A stretch of DNA of 64,000 nucleotides. It comes from Leucocoprinus leucothites (lineage: Eukaryota > Basidiomycota > Agaricomycetes > Agaricales > Agaricaceae). How positions within the stretch are numbered: the stretch's first letter is position 1; the number at the start of each line of letters is the position of its first letter. The DNA lies in contig JAACJO010000009.1 of assembly GCA_013368445.1 (NCBI GenBank), positions 1,178,001-1,242,000 on the forward strand, read 5' to 3'. A program made the position numbers and the translations under genes. The notes under the pieces were generated by a model that did not search any database, was not told the DNA's origin, and saw only the letters and a program-made list of their open reading frames with translations. Below are positions 12,005 to 25,601 of this stretch, piece after piece.

Positions 12005-15000
12005 ACCGAGGCAAGAGAGAGGAGGTCGGAGGGGTATGAGCGAAAGCGCCTAAGGGGAAGGGGCGGGTCGTGAACGGTGTCAATCGAGAAGTATGTCAAC
12101 GCGCCCAGCTGGTGCATAGGATAAGCTGCCAATCAGAACGAACGGAGAGTGGGCTGGAGCGGGTCATGGCTTATCAACACAGACTTCTTAACTCGTGGCC
12201 GAGGGTCATCGATCATCACTGTTTTATTTTTATCGAACTCACTGACGACCAAGCCATTCTTGGAGTTGAAAACATAGTTTTCAAATGCACACACCCACCA
12301 GGCCTGCTAGAGATCGTGAACGCGAGCGCCGAGTATAGGAGGGAACACTCTTTGTCTGTGCAAACGCCGATGAAGAAAGCACTTGGAGCACATCCGATCC
12401 ATCCCGATGGCTCCGTTCACCTATGTCATATGGTGAGTCACTAGCGCTTGTATCCTAGGATGCACATGCTCATCATATCCATTTCCCGCTGGATTCAAGG
12501 TCAACATAACGAAATCAAGGTCTGGGATACAACCGAAAATAAGTGGGCCACTGGCGCGATGGGAATGATCGGCTTTATAGAGATAGACGCTGCCATCAAT
12601 GATACGCCTGTGATCGTTCAAGCCAAAGCTCTCCGAGTCGGCGGTGGGATGCTGGACAAGAGAACTTTAAAAAAGCCGCTCGTCTGCCTACTGTATGGAC
12701 CATCGTCCATGGAGACCACTGATTGGTCAATGGATGCCCAGAACCAAGCCGATGCCCGCGCAAATGATCTGGAACATGTCTCCAGAACACGTCACATTCT
12801 TTCGGATTTTCACGAATGGCTCAAAGTTTGCTTAGCTCCTACATGTGGCTTACGGTGAGCCCAGGGACAAATATGTTCCGAGCAACTCGGCCTATGTGAT
12901 GTGGTGGGAGTGGTGTTGACCAACGCAAAATGCTTGGAAGAGCTCAAGGCTATTCAAGTGATATCCACTTATCGTCTTAAGGTAGCCCAATCTGTTCAGT
13001 AGTTCAGCCGAATTCTACACGTTAAATTATTAATCCCATCCGAATAAAGACGCACCCTGCTAGGGAAGCTCCTCGGGGAGAATGGTGGTCACCTCTAAGT
13101 GCTAATGTTCGTTGATTCAAAAGTCAGTGCCACGCACTGACTACCGCCGAGTTCTCCTCTAATGACGAGGAGATCGGGAGACGAGACATTACTCTGGTCC
13201 CCGCACACAATTTCCTTGGTCGGAAAGTGGTCCACGGTATATTAGTACCGTTTTCACGCGGACAGACCTGCCTGGATATTCGAGCCCGAGCTTGTAAAAT
13301 GCCCCGAGCGACACCAATTTTACTGAAAGCTAGCATCCCACAACGTGCACCAAGCTTCAGAAATAATAGTATCATCCATGATCCTTCCTTCCCAAATACT
13401 CACCCTAGACTAATACCTCAAACTATAAACCATCCCGAACATTATCCATTCTTAACTTGGCACATTTCAATTATGTCGAGACGCATTCCTTGGGAGTGTT
13501 AACCTACTACAATGCCATTCACCCCTCAGGCCTCGTTTTCGCCTATCGTGACAAATCTGATGAAGCACCGTGCAACATAACATTGATAACATTGCCACGT
13601 TGTTACATGATGAGCTAACGAAGCTTCGGCTGCACTTCGGATAATAAGCTACATTAGCAGCGTCCCGTCGACCAGGAAGGACTTTGGGGAGACTCTGGCG
13701 CCCAACCAATCCTGGGGTATAGCCTTGGTAACCAACGGACGTTCGATCCAGCTTCGTCAGCGCTTACTTGCGGTACTAAGGAGAAGACACTAAAAGGTTG
13801 GGCTGGAGGGACGCGTCAGCGTGCCGGACCACGAAGCGAGGAGCCGCCGGGTGGGCGGGAAACTCGCATCGTGGGTTTGGATTTGTGTCACTCCTTAGTC
13901 TCGGCAAGAAAAACATGTCTGCATTAATGGATGTGCATCACTAACAAGAGTATCTCTAACGAGCAATAAACAAGGGCGGGAGGGTGGGACTAAAAGCTAT
14001 GAGCAGTGAAGAGTGTCGCGTTGGAGTTGTGCTGGTGTCGCGTTGGCCTCGTCGAAAACGTGAATGAAGGAAGCGGTGGGAAACCTCATCAGCTTGCTGC
14101 TCGGCTGGACACCGGGTGCCGGCAACTTCCGTTGTACAGCACCCTTGCTCAAGGATGGGATATCGGGTCATTCACTATCTTAGTCTTCTGTATTCAAACT
14201 TGGCAAGCGACGAGCGTGTTTTCGTGATCCTCGATGTGGCACTTAGTAACTTGACCCTGTTCAGACTTCAGGTTCATCGTTTGAGGATCAACTTCGGTCA
14301 CATTGGTCATTATGCTTGGACCATTTTGGTAGTAATATGCGGAAGGATTGTTGTCTAGAGATTCGAGAAGTTCTTTCTTGGGTGTGAAAACTTATGTGCT
14401 GTACTCGAGGAAGATTGAGACTGCCTGAATTTTGGGGTGATACTATTTACATAATTTGCGTCGTTGCCGGTTTCCCAGACCAATCCAGACTTGAGAACTG
14501 AAGAATTCATAGACTTCTGGTGTTAGGTAGTCGCAAACATGCAGGGGATTATATCGGCGGAAGTGAGGATAGAACGAGGTCAAACATGATAAGACTAGCA
14601 GCTTGTAAGTAGCGAATTCAGGTGTGTTGGTTGCATGCTGTGACAGGTCACAGTGTGTGATACTTGCATGGCCTTATTTATTTAACCTTGCTATGGCCTC
14701 AGCCTCGGCGTCCTGCATGACGCCGCTATTTGCTCGTTGCAAATCCACCGCTAGCAGGTCAGGTCGGAGGTCCTTGAGTGGTTGAACCCTCCTGTGCTGG
14801 ATTCCATGAAGTTGCAAGGGGCAGCGTCAGCGAGGGTGATTGCTGATGTATTGACGAACCAGTAGAGAAGAAAAGACTCAGTCAAGTAAATCGTCGAGTA
14901 GCTACGAAAGTACCAAGCCTTAACTCAACTTTCAGCAATTTTCACACTTCTCACACACCTATATCGGATCCAGCCCTGTTAAAATGTTATTAGCATGTCA

Positions 15001-15408
15001 TTAACCCGTGAGAAATTGATTTGAAAATAACAGAGTTTCTAGCTCAGCCCTTGAAGGGGCGTACCGAAGTACAACAGGTGTATGATAGCAGCCCTCGAGG
15101 TAGGCTATGTACACCAGTGAACCCTCTAAACAGTCCATGGGGCAAACTGCCGTCCCTTTCCGACCTACATGGCCACATGCCTGACGCCCCAACGAAAAAA
15201 ATAATCAGATCCCAGATCTCAGACCTTAGCGACCAAGTGTGATGGTCGATTCTGTCGTATACATACTACCACTCGGACTCATTTACACAGAAGGCTTTCA
15301 GGAGGATGTACAGGACGGAAGTCTCCGTAATTGTCAATACTTCAGCAATTCGTGAAGCTGTCAATCGCTTTGTCCACCTTCGCCTCTTCTACTCGCAGCT
15401 CCTAGGTT
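12005..15408. other. Gene-poor interval of 3.4 kb
   Basis: Several short overlapping frames occur on both strands, but none shows a recognisable domain or a convincing set of exons. The largest are listed as one unassigned ORF (12448-12858). 13500-15000 is AT/GC-mixed sequence with many stops, consistent with decayed repeats, though no terminal repeats were found. It also holds the promoters of the gamma-glutamyltranspeptidase (minus) and of NACHT protein A (plus). Confidence 0.4.
12448..12858 (+). CDS. Unassigned open reading frame
   Basis: A 136-codon frame with a protein-like stretch (KVWDTTENKWATGAMGMIGF, then DTPVIVQAKALRVGG). An upstream frame at 12070-12444 could be a 5' exon, ending at a GTGAGT donor near 12433, but the phase does not join cleanly across the AAG acceptor near 12500. 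No family recognised. It may be a decayed gene or chance. Confidence 0.2.
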   Translation: MYPRMHMLIISISRWIQGQHNEIKVWDTTENKWATGAMGMIGFIEIDAAINDTPVIVQAKALRVGGGMLDKRTLKKPLVCLLYGPSSMETTDWSMDAQNQADARANDLEHVSRTRHILSDFHEWLKVCLAPTCGLR

Positions 15409-18155
15409 ATGATACCCCAGGAATCGCAGGCAGATACCATTACTCGTCAGAAAAGGAGTTGGTCCATTGCCAGTGGGGATGTCGACATTGATGTTTGTCC
15501 GGACTACCCAGGATCGGAGGACAAAAAGAAGAGACAGAGGACAGAGGCTAGGACGTCCCCAGAAGACACCTCCAGCAGTGTTCATTCTCAATCCCAAGGA
15601 TTTTCCCTCGAGATTGCAAGTGCGTTACAAACACTACCACCTATCTAAGAACTTCACATGACGTTGTAGGCACTAATAATGCAGCTCACCAACAGCCTTC
15701 CCTAACAGCTTCACGGCATTCCCTTTCCGGTTAGTTCATACCTACAACCGTAAATTCCGAGCCTTGATTCACATTCACGCTCTGATGTCTCTTAGCAGAC
15801 CGCTCTGAGAGTGCATTCAATCTCAAAGATACGACTACCGTCACTGAAGAGCCGCCAGCCAACATGCAATCGAAGGCTACGGGTATGATGAATTTACTCA
15901 AAGCAGGTTTTCCTCATCATTGATCGACATCATCAGATATGCTTCGAGCCGTACACACCTTCCAGAATGCCCGTGATTTTGTCATCAACAATCCTAACTT
16001 CATTTACCAATGTCCCTCAAGTCCCTTTGTCGGAGACGTAACTTCACTTTCAGCCATATTATCTCAAATCACCCACGCTGGAGAAGCAGGTTCTTTCAAG
16101 TTGTCCTTACTCCGAGTCCATGTCCTTACTAATGCCATTATAGTCTTCGTTGCCCTCTCGAGAAGACGGATGGAAGGTGCCGAAGTAGACTCCTCTAGTC
16201 GCGAGTATCCGCCTAGATGTCACCCACAGACTCGGAAAAACCTCAGAGCTCGTATAGTTAATTGGTTTCAACGTGCCCAAGCTAGACGGCGGTGGCGTAT
16301 GCTTTGGCTTTTGGGGCCAGCTGGGACCGGGAAATCTGCTATAGCCCAAACGATTGCAGAAGAAGCAAAAATTGCTTGTCGACTTGGCGCGGCCCTCTTC
16401 TTATCCAGGGCAAATCATCATGACAATCCCGACCATGTCATCCCGACCCTTGCACATCAGCTTGCCAGGAAGCTCCCCGAATACAAGCAAATCATCTCCC
16501 ACCGGCTCGCTGATGATCCCACGATTGTTGAGAAGAATCGTAGGACGCAGTTCAGAGAGCTTATCATCGAACCTTTTCGTTTGCTAGCGACCCAAAAGCC
16601 CAGCATTATTCGTGAACCACTAATCATCATCCTCGATGGACTCGATGAGTGCAATGGGGCAGGAGCACAATGTGAACTTATTGAGCTCATCAGCAACCAC
16701 GCTCGCACGTTCCGCGAGTCCCCTCTGCTTTGGATGATCATCAGTCGACCAGAGTGGCACTTTAGCTACCTTCTCACGGAACCTGAATACACCGCTTCAT
16801 ACCAAATGGAGGAACTCATTATTGACGATAAAGAAGCTCAGGCAGACGTTCTACATGTCCTGGACGACCGATTCACCCGTATTCGCCGTCGTTATCAACA
16901 TCAACTTGCGCTCACATGGCCCCCAAAAACCGCTCTCAAAAACATTGCCGCTGTGGCAAAGGGGATGTTCGCAGTCTCGGATACAGTCATTCGCTTCGTC
17001 GAGGATGAAGGTGTCAGCGATCCTTTTGGCCGTCTTGAAATATGCCTCAAGTTCCTCAACGGGTCGTGTGCTTTTGCCAAAGAAGTACATCCCCTTCATG
17101 CTCTTGATCTCTTCTACTGCGAAATCATGTCTAAAATTCCGTCAGATGTCCTACCGACCACTAAGCGCATTCTAGGAGTGGATTTACTGTTTGGTAGTGA
17201 TTCGGAACCCTTTGGCGCAGTTGCCCAGGCAAATCTACTTCACCTCAGCCAGGCAGAGTACTACAGCGCCCTGAAGCATCTTGCCTCAGTTCTCTCCGTT
17301 CCACCTGCTTCTGATGCTCCCTTCTTGTTCCGGATTCATTTTGATCACGCCACATTTGGAGACTTTCTTCGGGATCCAAACCGCTCGGGAAAATATGCTA
17401 TTGACGAAGCCGCCGTATACTTGGATGTAGCGGTGAATTCTATGAGGTGGATTGCTGTCCCTCAGCATGCAACAAAAAATTGTAAGACACTTGTTGTGCT
17501 CATTTATTATACTCATTCTCAACTGATGATACGTAGACGCTACGTGGATCGCTGAAGGTGATTTGTGGCAAGTTGATTTGAACTCTACGCGAGCGTTCGC
17601 GATGAGCAGGGGACTGCAAACACTCTGGCGACTGGAGGGTAGCAGTGTACAGAAGCTAGAAAACGCGCTTAAATACATCGACTTCCGACATCTGGTCTTT
17701 TATGATGAGCCTGTTTTCGAGTTGATTCCTTGGCTTATCTCGAAGGTTAGATTCATCCCATCTCAAGCTAAACATATCACACTAACTCAACGTAATTATC
17801 ACAGGTCCCCTCAATCGCCCACCTCAAAAAGCCCGGTTGCTGTCTCCAGCAGCCCAGGATCCAAAAATCGGCTGTCTGGGAGACCTATGGGGCTCCTTAT
17901 GCGTCCTTGGCGGGGGGGCCTTATTGGTGTGAAGAAAGGGCGGTAGTGATTGTGCACATCGGTTCGGGGAAAAGGACTTGCGAGCTTTCTCTCGTTACTC
18001 GACCGCATGATTTCATGGAAAAGGTTCACCTTTCTGCCGGCCAGAAGGTTGAGCCCATTGATGTCAAGCTGGGGGATATTGCTTCATCACTCCCAAGCTC
18101 TGAGCTTTTAAGTTCGGTATCATGCTCAATAAGTGGTAATTCCGCTGTAATCTGA
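15409..18155 (+). CDS. NACHT-domain STAND NTPase (NLR-like), copy A
   Basis: Predicted signal-transduction ATPase of the fungal NLR-like class linked to non-self recognition and programmed cell death. Start at 15409 keeps frame through four short exons: a polar, lysine-rich N-terminus (about 85 residues), a HQQPSLTASRHSLS exon, a DTTTVTEEPPA exon and an exon with FQNARDFVINNPNFI. After an intron whose limits are unclear, the main exon to 17481 carries the linker PPRCHPQTRKNL, Walker A GPAGTGKSA (codons near 16315), RLGAALFLSR, PTLAHQLARKL, Walker B plus following acid LIIILDGLDECN and the sensor-like WMIISRPEWHF. Two more exons follow (17537-17744 and 17806-18155), with PWLISK and VPSIAHLKKPG. 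No WD40, ankyrin or TPR repeats follow, so the receptor part is short or absent. Paralogue of the copies at 33.8-36.2 and 39.9-42.3 kb. Confidence 0.82.
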
Positions 18156-19582
18156 TTCTCTTGGTCGCCGGTACCTTTTGTAACCTCAGACTAACCGCTT
18201 TTTGAGAAAAAAAATCATTACGGACCATCCTTAGAATCATAATAGGACCGTCGTTGGTATCGTAGACTAGACAAGGTATCATCCCCATAGATCATCTCAT
18301 ACTCATAGCTAGTAGTACCTACCGCAATTCATCTCTCTCCTAATAGCCAGATAATAGCGGATATCTGTAACCGGGCTCCATCCCGGCTTCCGAAATTTCA
18401 TTATTTGCCCGTGGCCACTTGTACCACTAGACAGGCCGGCTAGTCTACTTTGGAAGAATCTCGAGAGTCCAGGGTGGAGAATTGATGGGCTTCAGGCGGA
18501 AAGATATCAAGCCCTTGCAAGTCTCTCAGGAGCCGACAAAAGAAATAGTGGTTTATATCGGATTGATGTACTATCTCATCTCGCTCACTTCAAGTTACTC
18601 AGCGAACATAGGCTACAGCTCAACACGAAGACGAATCAAGACTCCAGGGGGGAAACTTCTACCGGAACTCGCCGTTGCTCGAGAGTCACTCAAGCTCAAG
18701 TGTCATATCCACCCATGTCCGACTTTGTGGCATCCTTATCTCGAAACACGCTCCCGAGCACGGCGGTTAATTCACTCAAACCTTAGCGCCACAATCTTAT
18801 GAGTTCAGTGGGTCACGATAAACATAGTGACCTCGGCCACCGGACATCTACCATCTAAGATCGAGCTGCGGATTATCATACTAGCAACAGACGACAAGAC
18901 CGGCGATTTTTAGATAGTCATCATCGTGGCTGAAGAGAAGAAGCCATCCAAATTCGAACATCTCACGAAAAGGGCCTTTACAAGATGACTGACGTCAAGC
19001 AAGGGAGTCAAGGAACCGAGGAACCGACATCCCGGAAACGCGGTCTGCCATTTACCGTTTTACAGTTGGAAGATCTCTCCGGACCAAACGGTGATCCGAT
19101 TCAAAATTAACCGAAAAGCAAAGCTCTCTTTTGTCGAAGTGATCTGGTTTCTGATTAGCAGTATTCTACAAACAGCGACCTCAGTCCGACTGCATAACCA
19201 CCCCTGTCTCATCGGTTAACCTTCAACAAGTTCAGCCGCCACCTCCTCTCAGCTCTTCTCAGGAGTTACAATCGAGATCTCAATACGCGGAAGCCAAGCT
19301 ATTGATCCAGGAAAGCGGGTACAACAAACTGAGAAAGTAACTAATGGAAACATAAAAAGGAGTCGAAATGCTGGGTCATATGAATGTACAAGGAAGACAC
19401 GAGTACTTTTCCGCTACTGAACAAGATCCACCACATTTACCACTGCATGCATGCGCGTAGGCCAGATAAGGATAAATCGAATTACGACTGACTACCTCTC
19501 CTCCCAATAAGTCGAGCCCTAATCATAAAACTGTGAGCACCAAGATGTCGACTTCTGGTGCCTCACTCTACGCAGCTTCGAT
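18156..19582. other. Intergenic, no supported gene
   Basis: Lies between the 3' ends of NACHT copy A and aconitase (convergent). A 106-codon plus-strand frame at 18482-18802 shows no family resemblance and no splice partner. Nothing else is seen apart from the probable 3' UTR of aconitase next to 19583. Confidence 0.4.
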
Positions 19583-22320
19583 CTAAGCAGACTGGGCCTT
19601 GGCCTTGGCAGCCATGAGGTTAAGAGCAGAGCCAGCCTTGAACCACTCAATCTGACCCTCGTTAAACGAGTGAGCAAGGGAGATTTCCTGTGAAAAACAC
19701 AAGCACGTAAACATCATCGCGTTCGTCAAGGGTGAAGACCGATACTCACGTCCTTAGTGCCATCAGCGTGCTTAGCAACAAGAGTCATATTCTTGCCAGG
19801 AGCAAAGCTCTCAAGGCCAAGGATATCAACCTTGTCATCAGGGCGCATCTTGTCGTAATCCGCAGGATCTGCGAACGTCAGAGCAAGCATACCCTGCTTC
19901 TTCAGGTTGGTTTCGTGGATACGAGCAAACGAGCGAACGATGATCGCAAGACCACCAAGGAATCGAGGCTCGAGAGCGGCGTGCTCACGAGATGAACCTT
20001 CACCATAGTTGGAGTCACCAATCACAACCCACTTGATACCTTGCTCGCGGTAGTAAGCAGCAGTTTGAGGCACACCACCATACTCGCCAGTGATCTGGTT
20101 CTTGACCTTGTTGGCCTCGCCGTTCTCGGAGTTGATCGCACCAATGAGACAGTTCTGAGAGATGTTCTCGAGGTGTCCACGGTACTTCAACCAGGGACCA
20201 CCAGCGGAGATGTGATCAGTCGTGCACTTGCCCTTGACCTTGATGAGGACAGGGAGGTCAGTGGGGGTCTTGCCGTCCCAAGGCTTGAAGGGTTGGAGGA
20301 GTTGAAGGCGGTCAGACTTGGCATCAACAGCAACCTGGACAGCGGCACGGTCCTCGGGAGGGGGTTGGAAGGTGTCCTGTCCTGGGTCATAACCGCGGGG
20401 AGGAAGTTCATTGCCGTTGGGGTCCGCGAACTTGAAGGGCTTGCCGTCGCTGCCGACGAGCTCGTCAGTGAGAGGGTTGAAGGTAAGGCGGCCAGCGAAG
20501 GCGAGGGCGGTGACGATATCAGGGGAGGCAACGAAGGCGTGGGTGGCGGGGTTAGCATCGTTACGGCCGGTGAAGTTACGGTTGTAGGAAGTGATAACTA
20601 TGAAGGTAATTAATATTGCTCATTCCGGACGTGGGAATCATACATACTCGAGTTGGCCTCGCCCTTCTTAACATCTTGCCTATCCCATTGGCCAATGCAA
20701 GGACCGCAGGCGTTAGCGAGGACGATACCACCAGCAGCCTCGAAAGTGTTGATAAGACCGTCACGAGCGATGGTAGCACGGACTTGCTCAGATCCAGGGG
20801 TAACAGTGAACTTGCTCTTGAGGTCAAGGCCATGATCAGCAGCTTGCTTGACGATGGAAGCGGAACGGGTCATATCCTCGTAGGAAGAGTTTGTGCAAGA
20901 GCCGATAAGACCGACTTTGATTTCCTCGGGCCAGTTGTTCTTCTTGACCTCCTCAGCAAACTTGGAAAGAGGAGTAGCCAGATCGGGAGTGAAGGGACCG
21001 TTAATGTGAGGCTCGAGCTCGGAGAGGTTCTAAAAATAACATTAGACCAATCTATGAAGTCATTCTTCCGCACACTCACAATTTCAATGAGTTGATCATA
21101 CTCAGCACTCTCATCAGCCTTCAAGTTGTGGGCAAAGGCTTGGGCGTAGTTGGCAATCTCACCACGCTTGGTAGCCTTGAGATAATCGGTCATGCGGTTG
21201 TTGAAGGGGAAGAGCGAAGTCGTAGCACCAATTTCAGCACCCATGTTGCAAATCGTAGCCATACCAGTGCAAGAGAGAGACTCGACACCAGGGCCGCGGT
21301 ACTCAACGATAGCACCAGTTCCACCCTTGACAGTAAGAATACCAGCGACCTTGAGGATGACATCTGCAAAGCCAAATTAGACAGAGTCATCACGCAACCA
21401 CTGTGGTACACACCCTTGGGAGTAGTCCATCCACTAATCTTTCCAGTAAGGTTAACGCCAATAACCTTGGGGCACTTGAGCTCCCAGGGGATATCGGCCA
21501 TAACGTCGACAGCATCAGCACCACCAACACCACAAGCAATCATACCGAGACCACCAGCGTTAGGGGTATGCGAGTCGGTACCAATCATCAAACCACCAGG
21601 GAAAGCATAATTCTCGAGAATAATCTGGTGAATGATACCAGAGCCGGGCTTCCAGAAGCCAAGACCGTATTTGGCAGTAGCGGTAGCAAGGAAGTCGTAG
21701 ACCTCCTTGTTGATGTTGATGGCACGCTCGAGATCCTTGACACCACCAACCTGCGCCTCAATCAAGTGGTCACAGTGCACAGTGGTGGGGACGGCGGCAG
21801 TGTCCATACCAGCAGACATGAATTGGAGCAGGGCCATCTAGAATAGAACTTACGTCAGCGAAGCATGAATAGTGACGTCGATGGGGCTGTACCTGTGCAG
21901 TCGCATCCTGGCAAGCAACACGCTGTGAAGGAAGAAATGAATGGTTAGAGCGGAGCCGACTAAGCGATAGATAGTACGCACGTCTGGACGGAGCTTGAGG
22001 TAACTAACGCCACGGGTAATATCCTGGCCATGTGGGTCGTCAAGATGTCCGTACAGGATCTTTTCGGAAAGCGTCAAAGGTCGTTGCAGCCTACAAGTAC
22101 ATCAGCAACGCAAAGAATATCATAAATAACACGAAACGAACCTATTGCGGACAATGGCAAGGTTATCCTCGATACGCTGGTAGTTGATATATTTCCCCTT
22201 CTCGAGTAAGGACATGGGGACTTTGGTATCGCCGATGCGGGGGGCAGCGGTGGCCATGCCGGCGGCCAGACGCTTAGCCGCGCGTGCGGCATTGGCAGAC
22301 TTTGTTGCGAGGCTGTACAT
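19583..22320 (-). CDS. ACO1: Aconitate hydratase, mitochondrial
   Basis: TCA-cycle enzyme that interconverts citrate and isocitrate with a 4Fe-4S cluster; mitochondrial matrix. ATG 22320 gives [20 protein letters not shown], a basic, serine/alanine-rich amphipathic presequence; an in-frame ATG at 22389 would lengthen it by 23 residues and is less likely. Then [50 protein letters not shown] (short exon), [46 protein letters not shown], and the cluster ligands: one Cys in the [23 protein letters not shown] region, one in [13 protein letters not shown] and two in [10 protein letters not shown]. The C-terminal swivel domain has [18 protein letters not shown] and the sequence ends in AAKAKAQSA with TAG at 19583. 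About eight exons. All key residues are present. Confidence 0.96.
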
Positions 22321-22504
22321 CGTCTGCGACGACGAGGAGAAAGTCGAGCGCAGCGGAGGAGGATAGAGGGTATGGAAGAGACCGGACAAGAGCGGACTAC
22401 AAATTTATGTACACCGCGCAGCACGTGAATTATCACTACTCGGCAATTTCAACCAGCCAATCACAGCCTGCTTTTTACGGGCTCGCCGCTTTGCGGCCGA
22501 CTCG

Positions 22505-24548
22505 TCATAAAGTTAACCCTTTCGCTTCGCCCACGAGGACCTCTATCTCTCGAGCAATATCAAGCCCAGCCTTTGCCTTGGCTACCTTGCGCGTTAACAT
22601 ATTTGTAGCCCACTCCTCTAACTCTCGTCGGGCTTGTTCGTACGATGCTACACACGCTGTCAAAAACATACGGGGTAGAAACAAGTGCGGCAAACGTACT
22701 ACTCATCTCCGCACCGCACTCGCTTCTATTCTGTAACGCCGACAATTTATTGACAGCTCTTCCCATTGCCTGGCCTAGCGTCATTTCAGCCGAAGGCGAA
22801 TGTAACGAGGGCAATTCAAACTTACATCTCCCTAATTGACGCTTCACTTGCTCCGAATTCGAGGCCGATACGTTATTTTCGGACGACGACTCCCTCCTCA
22901 TGGCGTAGTTCCGTACCAAGTCATCTTTAATCAACCCAACGAACCCTCTCGTTCTTTCATCAATCTCGCACAACATCTGTCGGATCGTGTCTGTTCTTTC
23001 ATGCAAAGCTCGAATCTCAAGTACCAGTGATAAGCTGGTCGAATAAGTCAAAAGGTGGATAAGCTCACATTTTCTAGGCGCTTCTTTACGAGAAACAATT
23101 TAGCAGCAATCTCTTCATTCAATGTAATTACTTTCGCCTCCTTGATCCGCTATTATTCGAATTTAGCATCCGGAAATGAGCAATTAGCGAACACATTCAT
23201 ACCACTGCGTCGGCCGACCTCTGTAGATCCTCGACCATCCTATCCTTATCGTCATGACTCAACTTGACGTATCCCCTTCTCTCCTCTGCATGTGCTTCAG
23301 CAGCTTCTCTACACTTTGTCCTGGAGTATTCAATGGCAATGGAAGAAAGTGACTCAGGTTTTTTTGAATATATCCTTTTGCACTCACAACACCTCTCGGA
23401 ACTCATCGTCCGTAACATCTCTTCCTATCTTTCCCCTTAGAACATTCCTAAATTTCTCTTCAGCTTTCCGAATCTCCTCAGCCTGAGCTTCAGCCAGTCT
23501 TCCCGAATTAAGTCGAATATGATACGCATGCAATTTCTATAAGTCGAGTCAGCACGCCACCACAATGACAGATTATATCAAGCCTACGGCTATTGTCTCC
23601 TTTGTATTCCTCGGCCGCCACTGTGGCGGCTTCAAATTTATGTCCTTGATATTATGGGCCTGATTTATATGAAAGCCGAGATTTCCGGCTACCTTCGCGT
23701 CCTCGACTCTCTTCCTGTTATCATCATTAGCTCAAAGTAGAATCACCCCAGTGAACCGGTACACATACTCACCGAAGTGCGTGCATCATCCTCTTTACCT
23801 CCTGAATCCTCTTCATCCTAATCATCTCTCGAGCTTCCAAAGCTTCAAGTGACGTATTCAATTCCCTCTCCCTCAACAAATTCTCTTCCAACTCAGCCTT
23901 CTCTTTCACTATTCAAGCATACAATCAGCCTTTTTTTCCTCTGCCAAAACTTTCCAGTCACAATTCCAAACACTCACCCAATTCCTCCAGTTTCCTCCTC
24001 GCATCCGCCCTCTCCCTCTTCCCGATCTCAACGGCAACTCTCGCAGCTCTCAACCTCCTCTTTGCTTTCTCCAGTTCTACCAAACTAGGATGTACTATAC
24101 CCTCCCCACTCGTTGCACTGGCAGTCATGGTAGCATGGATTTTCCTCCTCACATCACTCACCTCCTGCCTCCCAACCATCCTCCCACCTAAAAAAGTCAA
24201 TAACTCGCCTAACGCGCCTCTCGACACTTGTTTCACCATATCGTTCGTGACTTGGAGCGGCTCTGTGATTTGAGAGGATGCAAGGAGACGTAGGAGTTTT
24301 TCAATGCTGGCCTCGTTCACAGAGGAGGACGGAGGTGAAGCAGAAGAAGAAACGGAGGCAATAGAGCCTGTGTTGGGTCGCTGAGCGGTACTCGACTTTG
24401 GCTTTAACCTTGACGCCGCCCCTGAGGAAGTGGGACCAGTGGCATCCCCCAAGGAACTGCTAGATTGGGGTTGAGACTGGTATTTGGTTCGGCTACCTCT
24501 GAAAGAGGTGGTACTAGAACTAGAGGCCTTTGACAATGAAGGTTTCAT
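22505..24548 (-). CDS. Coiled-coil protein of unknown function
   Basis: ATG 24548 opens a serine-rich N-terminus of about 110 residues followed by a helical segment with NDMVKQVSRGALGELLTFLG and VSDVRRKIHATM. Further exons are strongly coiled-coil: VKEKAELEENLLRERELNTS, an exon near 23690-23580, KLHAYHIRLNSGRLAEAQAE, EIRKAEEKFRNVLRGKIGRD with VTDDEFREVL, then EYSRTKCREAAEAHAEERRG, LVLEIRALHERTDTIRQMLC and the C-terminal KAKAGLDIAREIEVLVGEAK before the stop at 22505. First exon 24548-23978; about eight exons. Architecture (Ser-rich head, globular helical part, long coiled coil) recalls microtubule or kinetochore accessory subunits such as augmin components, but that is a guess from shape. It starts 2.2 kb upstream of aconitase on the same strand. 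Confidence 0.65.
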
Positions 24549-25601
24549 AATAAATAGCAATGGCAGTAAGGAGCAATGATCTGCTACTTCGGGTCTTTTT
24601 GATAAATGGACGTGACGCGCGACGCGGCGCGTCCTGTCATGACCGTGATTTTCGAACGTGATGCCATACCACAAGTTGCAAAATCTGATTTCTTGAACTC
24701 TTTCTTCACGGAATGCGAACTTAACTAAAACAAACCCGATGTCAGTTACAAGAACGCCACCACCACTTACACGGCTTGTCAAGGACGGTTTTCGGAGTCG
24801 GATTTCTCGGGACACGGGAAGGAAGCCTGACAGCCTGTGCCACAGCTAACCTGCAGGACCTTCCGAACTCCTGCCTGATCCGAAAGCCCTTTTCCGTCTG
24901 TGGCTTATGTTCCTTACTCGCCCCATCTTAGAACGACCAGCTCCGACCCTCTAACGGCTTACAAAGCCTACCAATGATTCTATGCAGATTGCAGTGGACA
25001 TTGATTCGCCTAGTCGATCGATTTCGAGATTCAGTGATCAAAAATCAGTTTTTCCATGATCCCCAAAAGCTTGGGCTTTGCAATGCTAAGTGTTTAGGTA
25101 TTTCAACTGCCCTCAGAAGTTTGAGTGCGTTCTTTTCGGCAGTAGAGTATTTCATGAAATTTCGTGGCATGTACACATCGTCCCTCAAGGCCTCATGCCC
25201 CCTTGCATCGACTTGCGAGCCAATGTTCACGTGAGCGCCAACTCGTCTGATGTTTGCAGTCACGATAATTATAATTAGGATCAACACCGCAGCAAGCGCT
25301 TCCGAAACGCTGGCTTATCAACCACTCTTACGAGTAAGTTCCCTTCATGCAGTTTTACCTGAGTCTTGTTCACCATCTACGGCCAAGGGACATCCTCAGC
25401 CTTCAACAGGCGAGCATTATTTCGCTCAGTAGTGCCAAATACATCGTCCATCTCCTAACCATTATAACGAGTTCCTGGGATACCTCACATCCGCGCGAGT
25501 CATCGAAAGACACTGAGGTACCTTCTCAAGGTATAGTCCTCACCTTGTTTCTTCTTTTCCTTTTCATCAATTCCAGCAGACGGAATTCTAGCCTTCCTGC
25601 C
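24549..25601. other. Divergent promoter interval
   Basis: About 1 kb between the coiled-coil gene (minus) and the F-box gene (plus). The frame of the F-box gene stays open upstream to 25347, but those codons lack the conserved start context and resemble a leader, so they are not included in the CDS. No other feature seen. Confidence 0.4.

Noticed and set aside
13740..13760. GTTCGATCC resembling a tRNA T-arm
   Set aside because: No matching acceptor, D or anticodon stems nearby. No tRNA gene was found in the window.
12005..14360. A possible multi-exon gene from overlapping frames on both strands
   Set aside because: The splice phases do not join and no family signature appears; only one weak ORF is listed.
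20041..21846. Long plus-strand frames of 147-190 codons across aconitase
   Set aside because: They are antisense shadows of strongly conserved aconitase exons and have no homology of their own.
22321..22389. Upstream ATG of aconitase at 22389
   Set aside because: It adds a Ser-rich stretch before a sequence that already has the expected mitochondrial presequence from 22320.
25347..25601. 85-codon N-terminal extension of the F-box/LRR protein
   Set aside because: The conserved family start is at 25602, and the extension has no domain and looks like translated leader.
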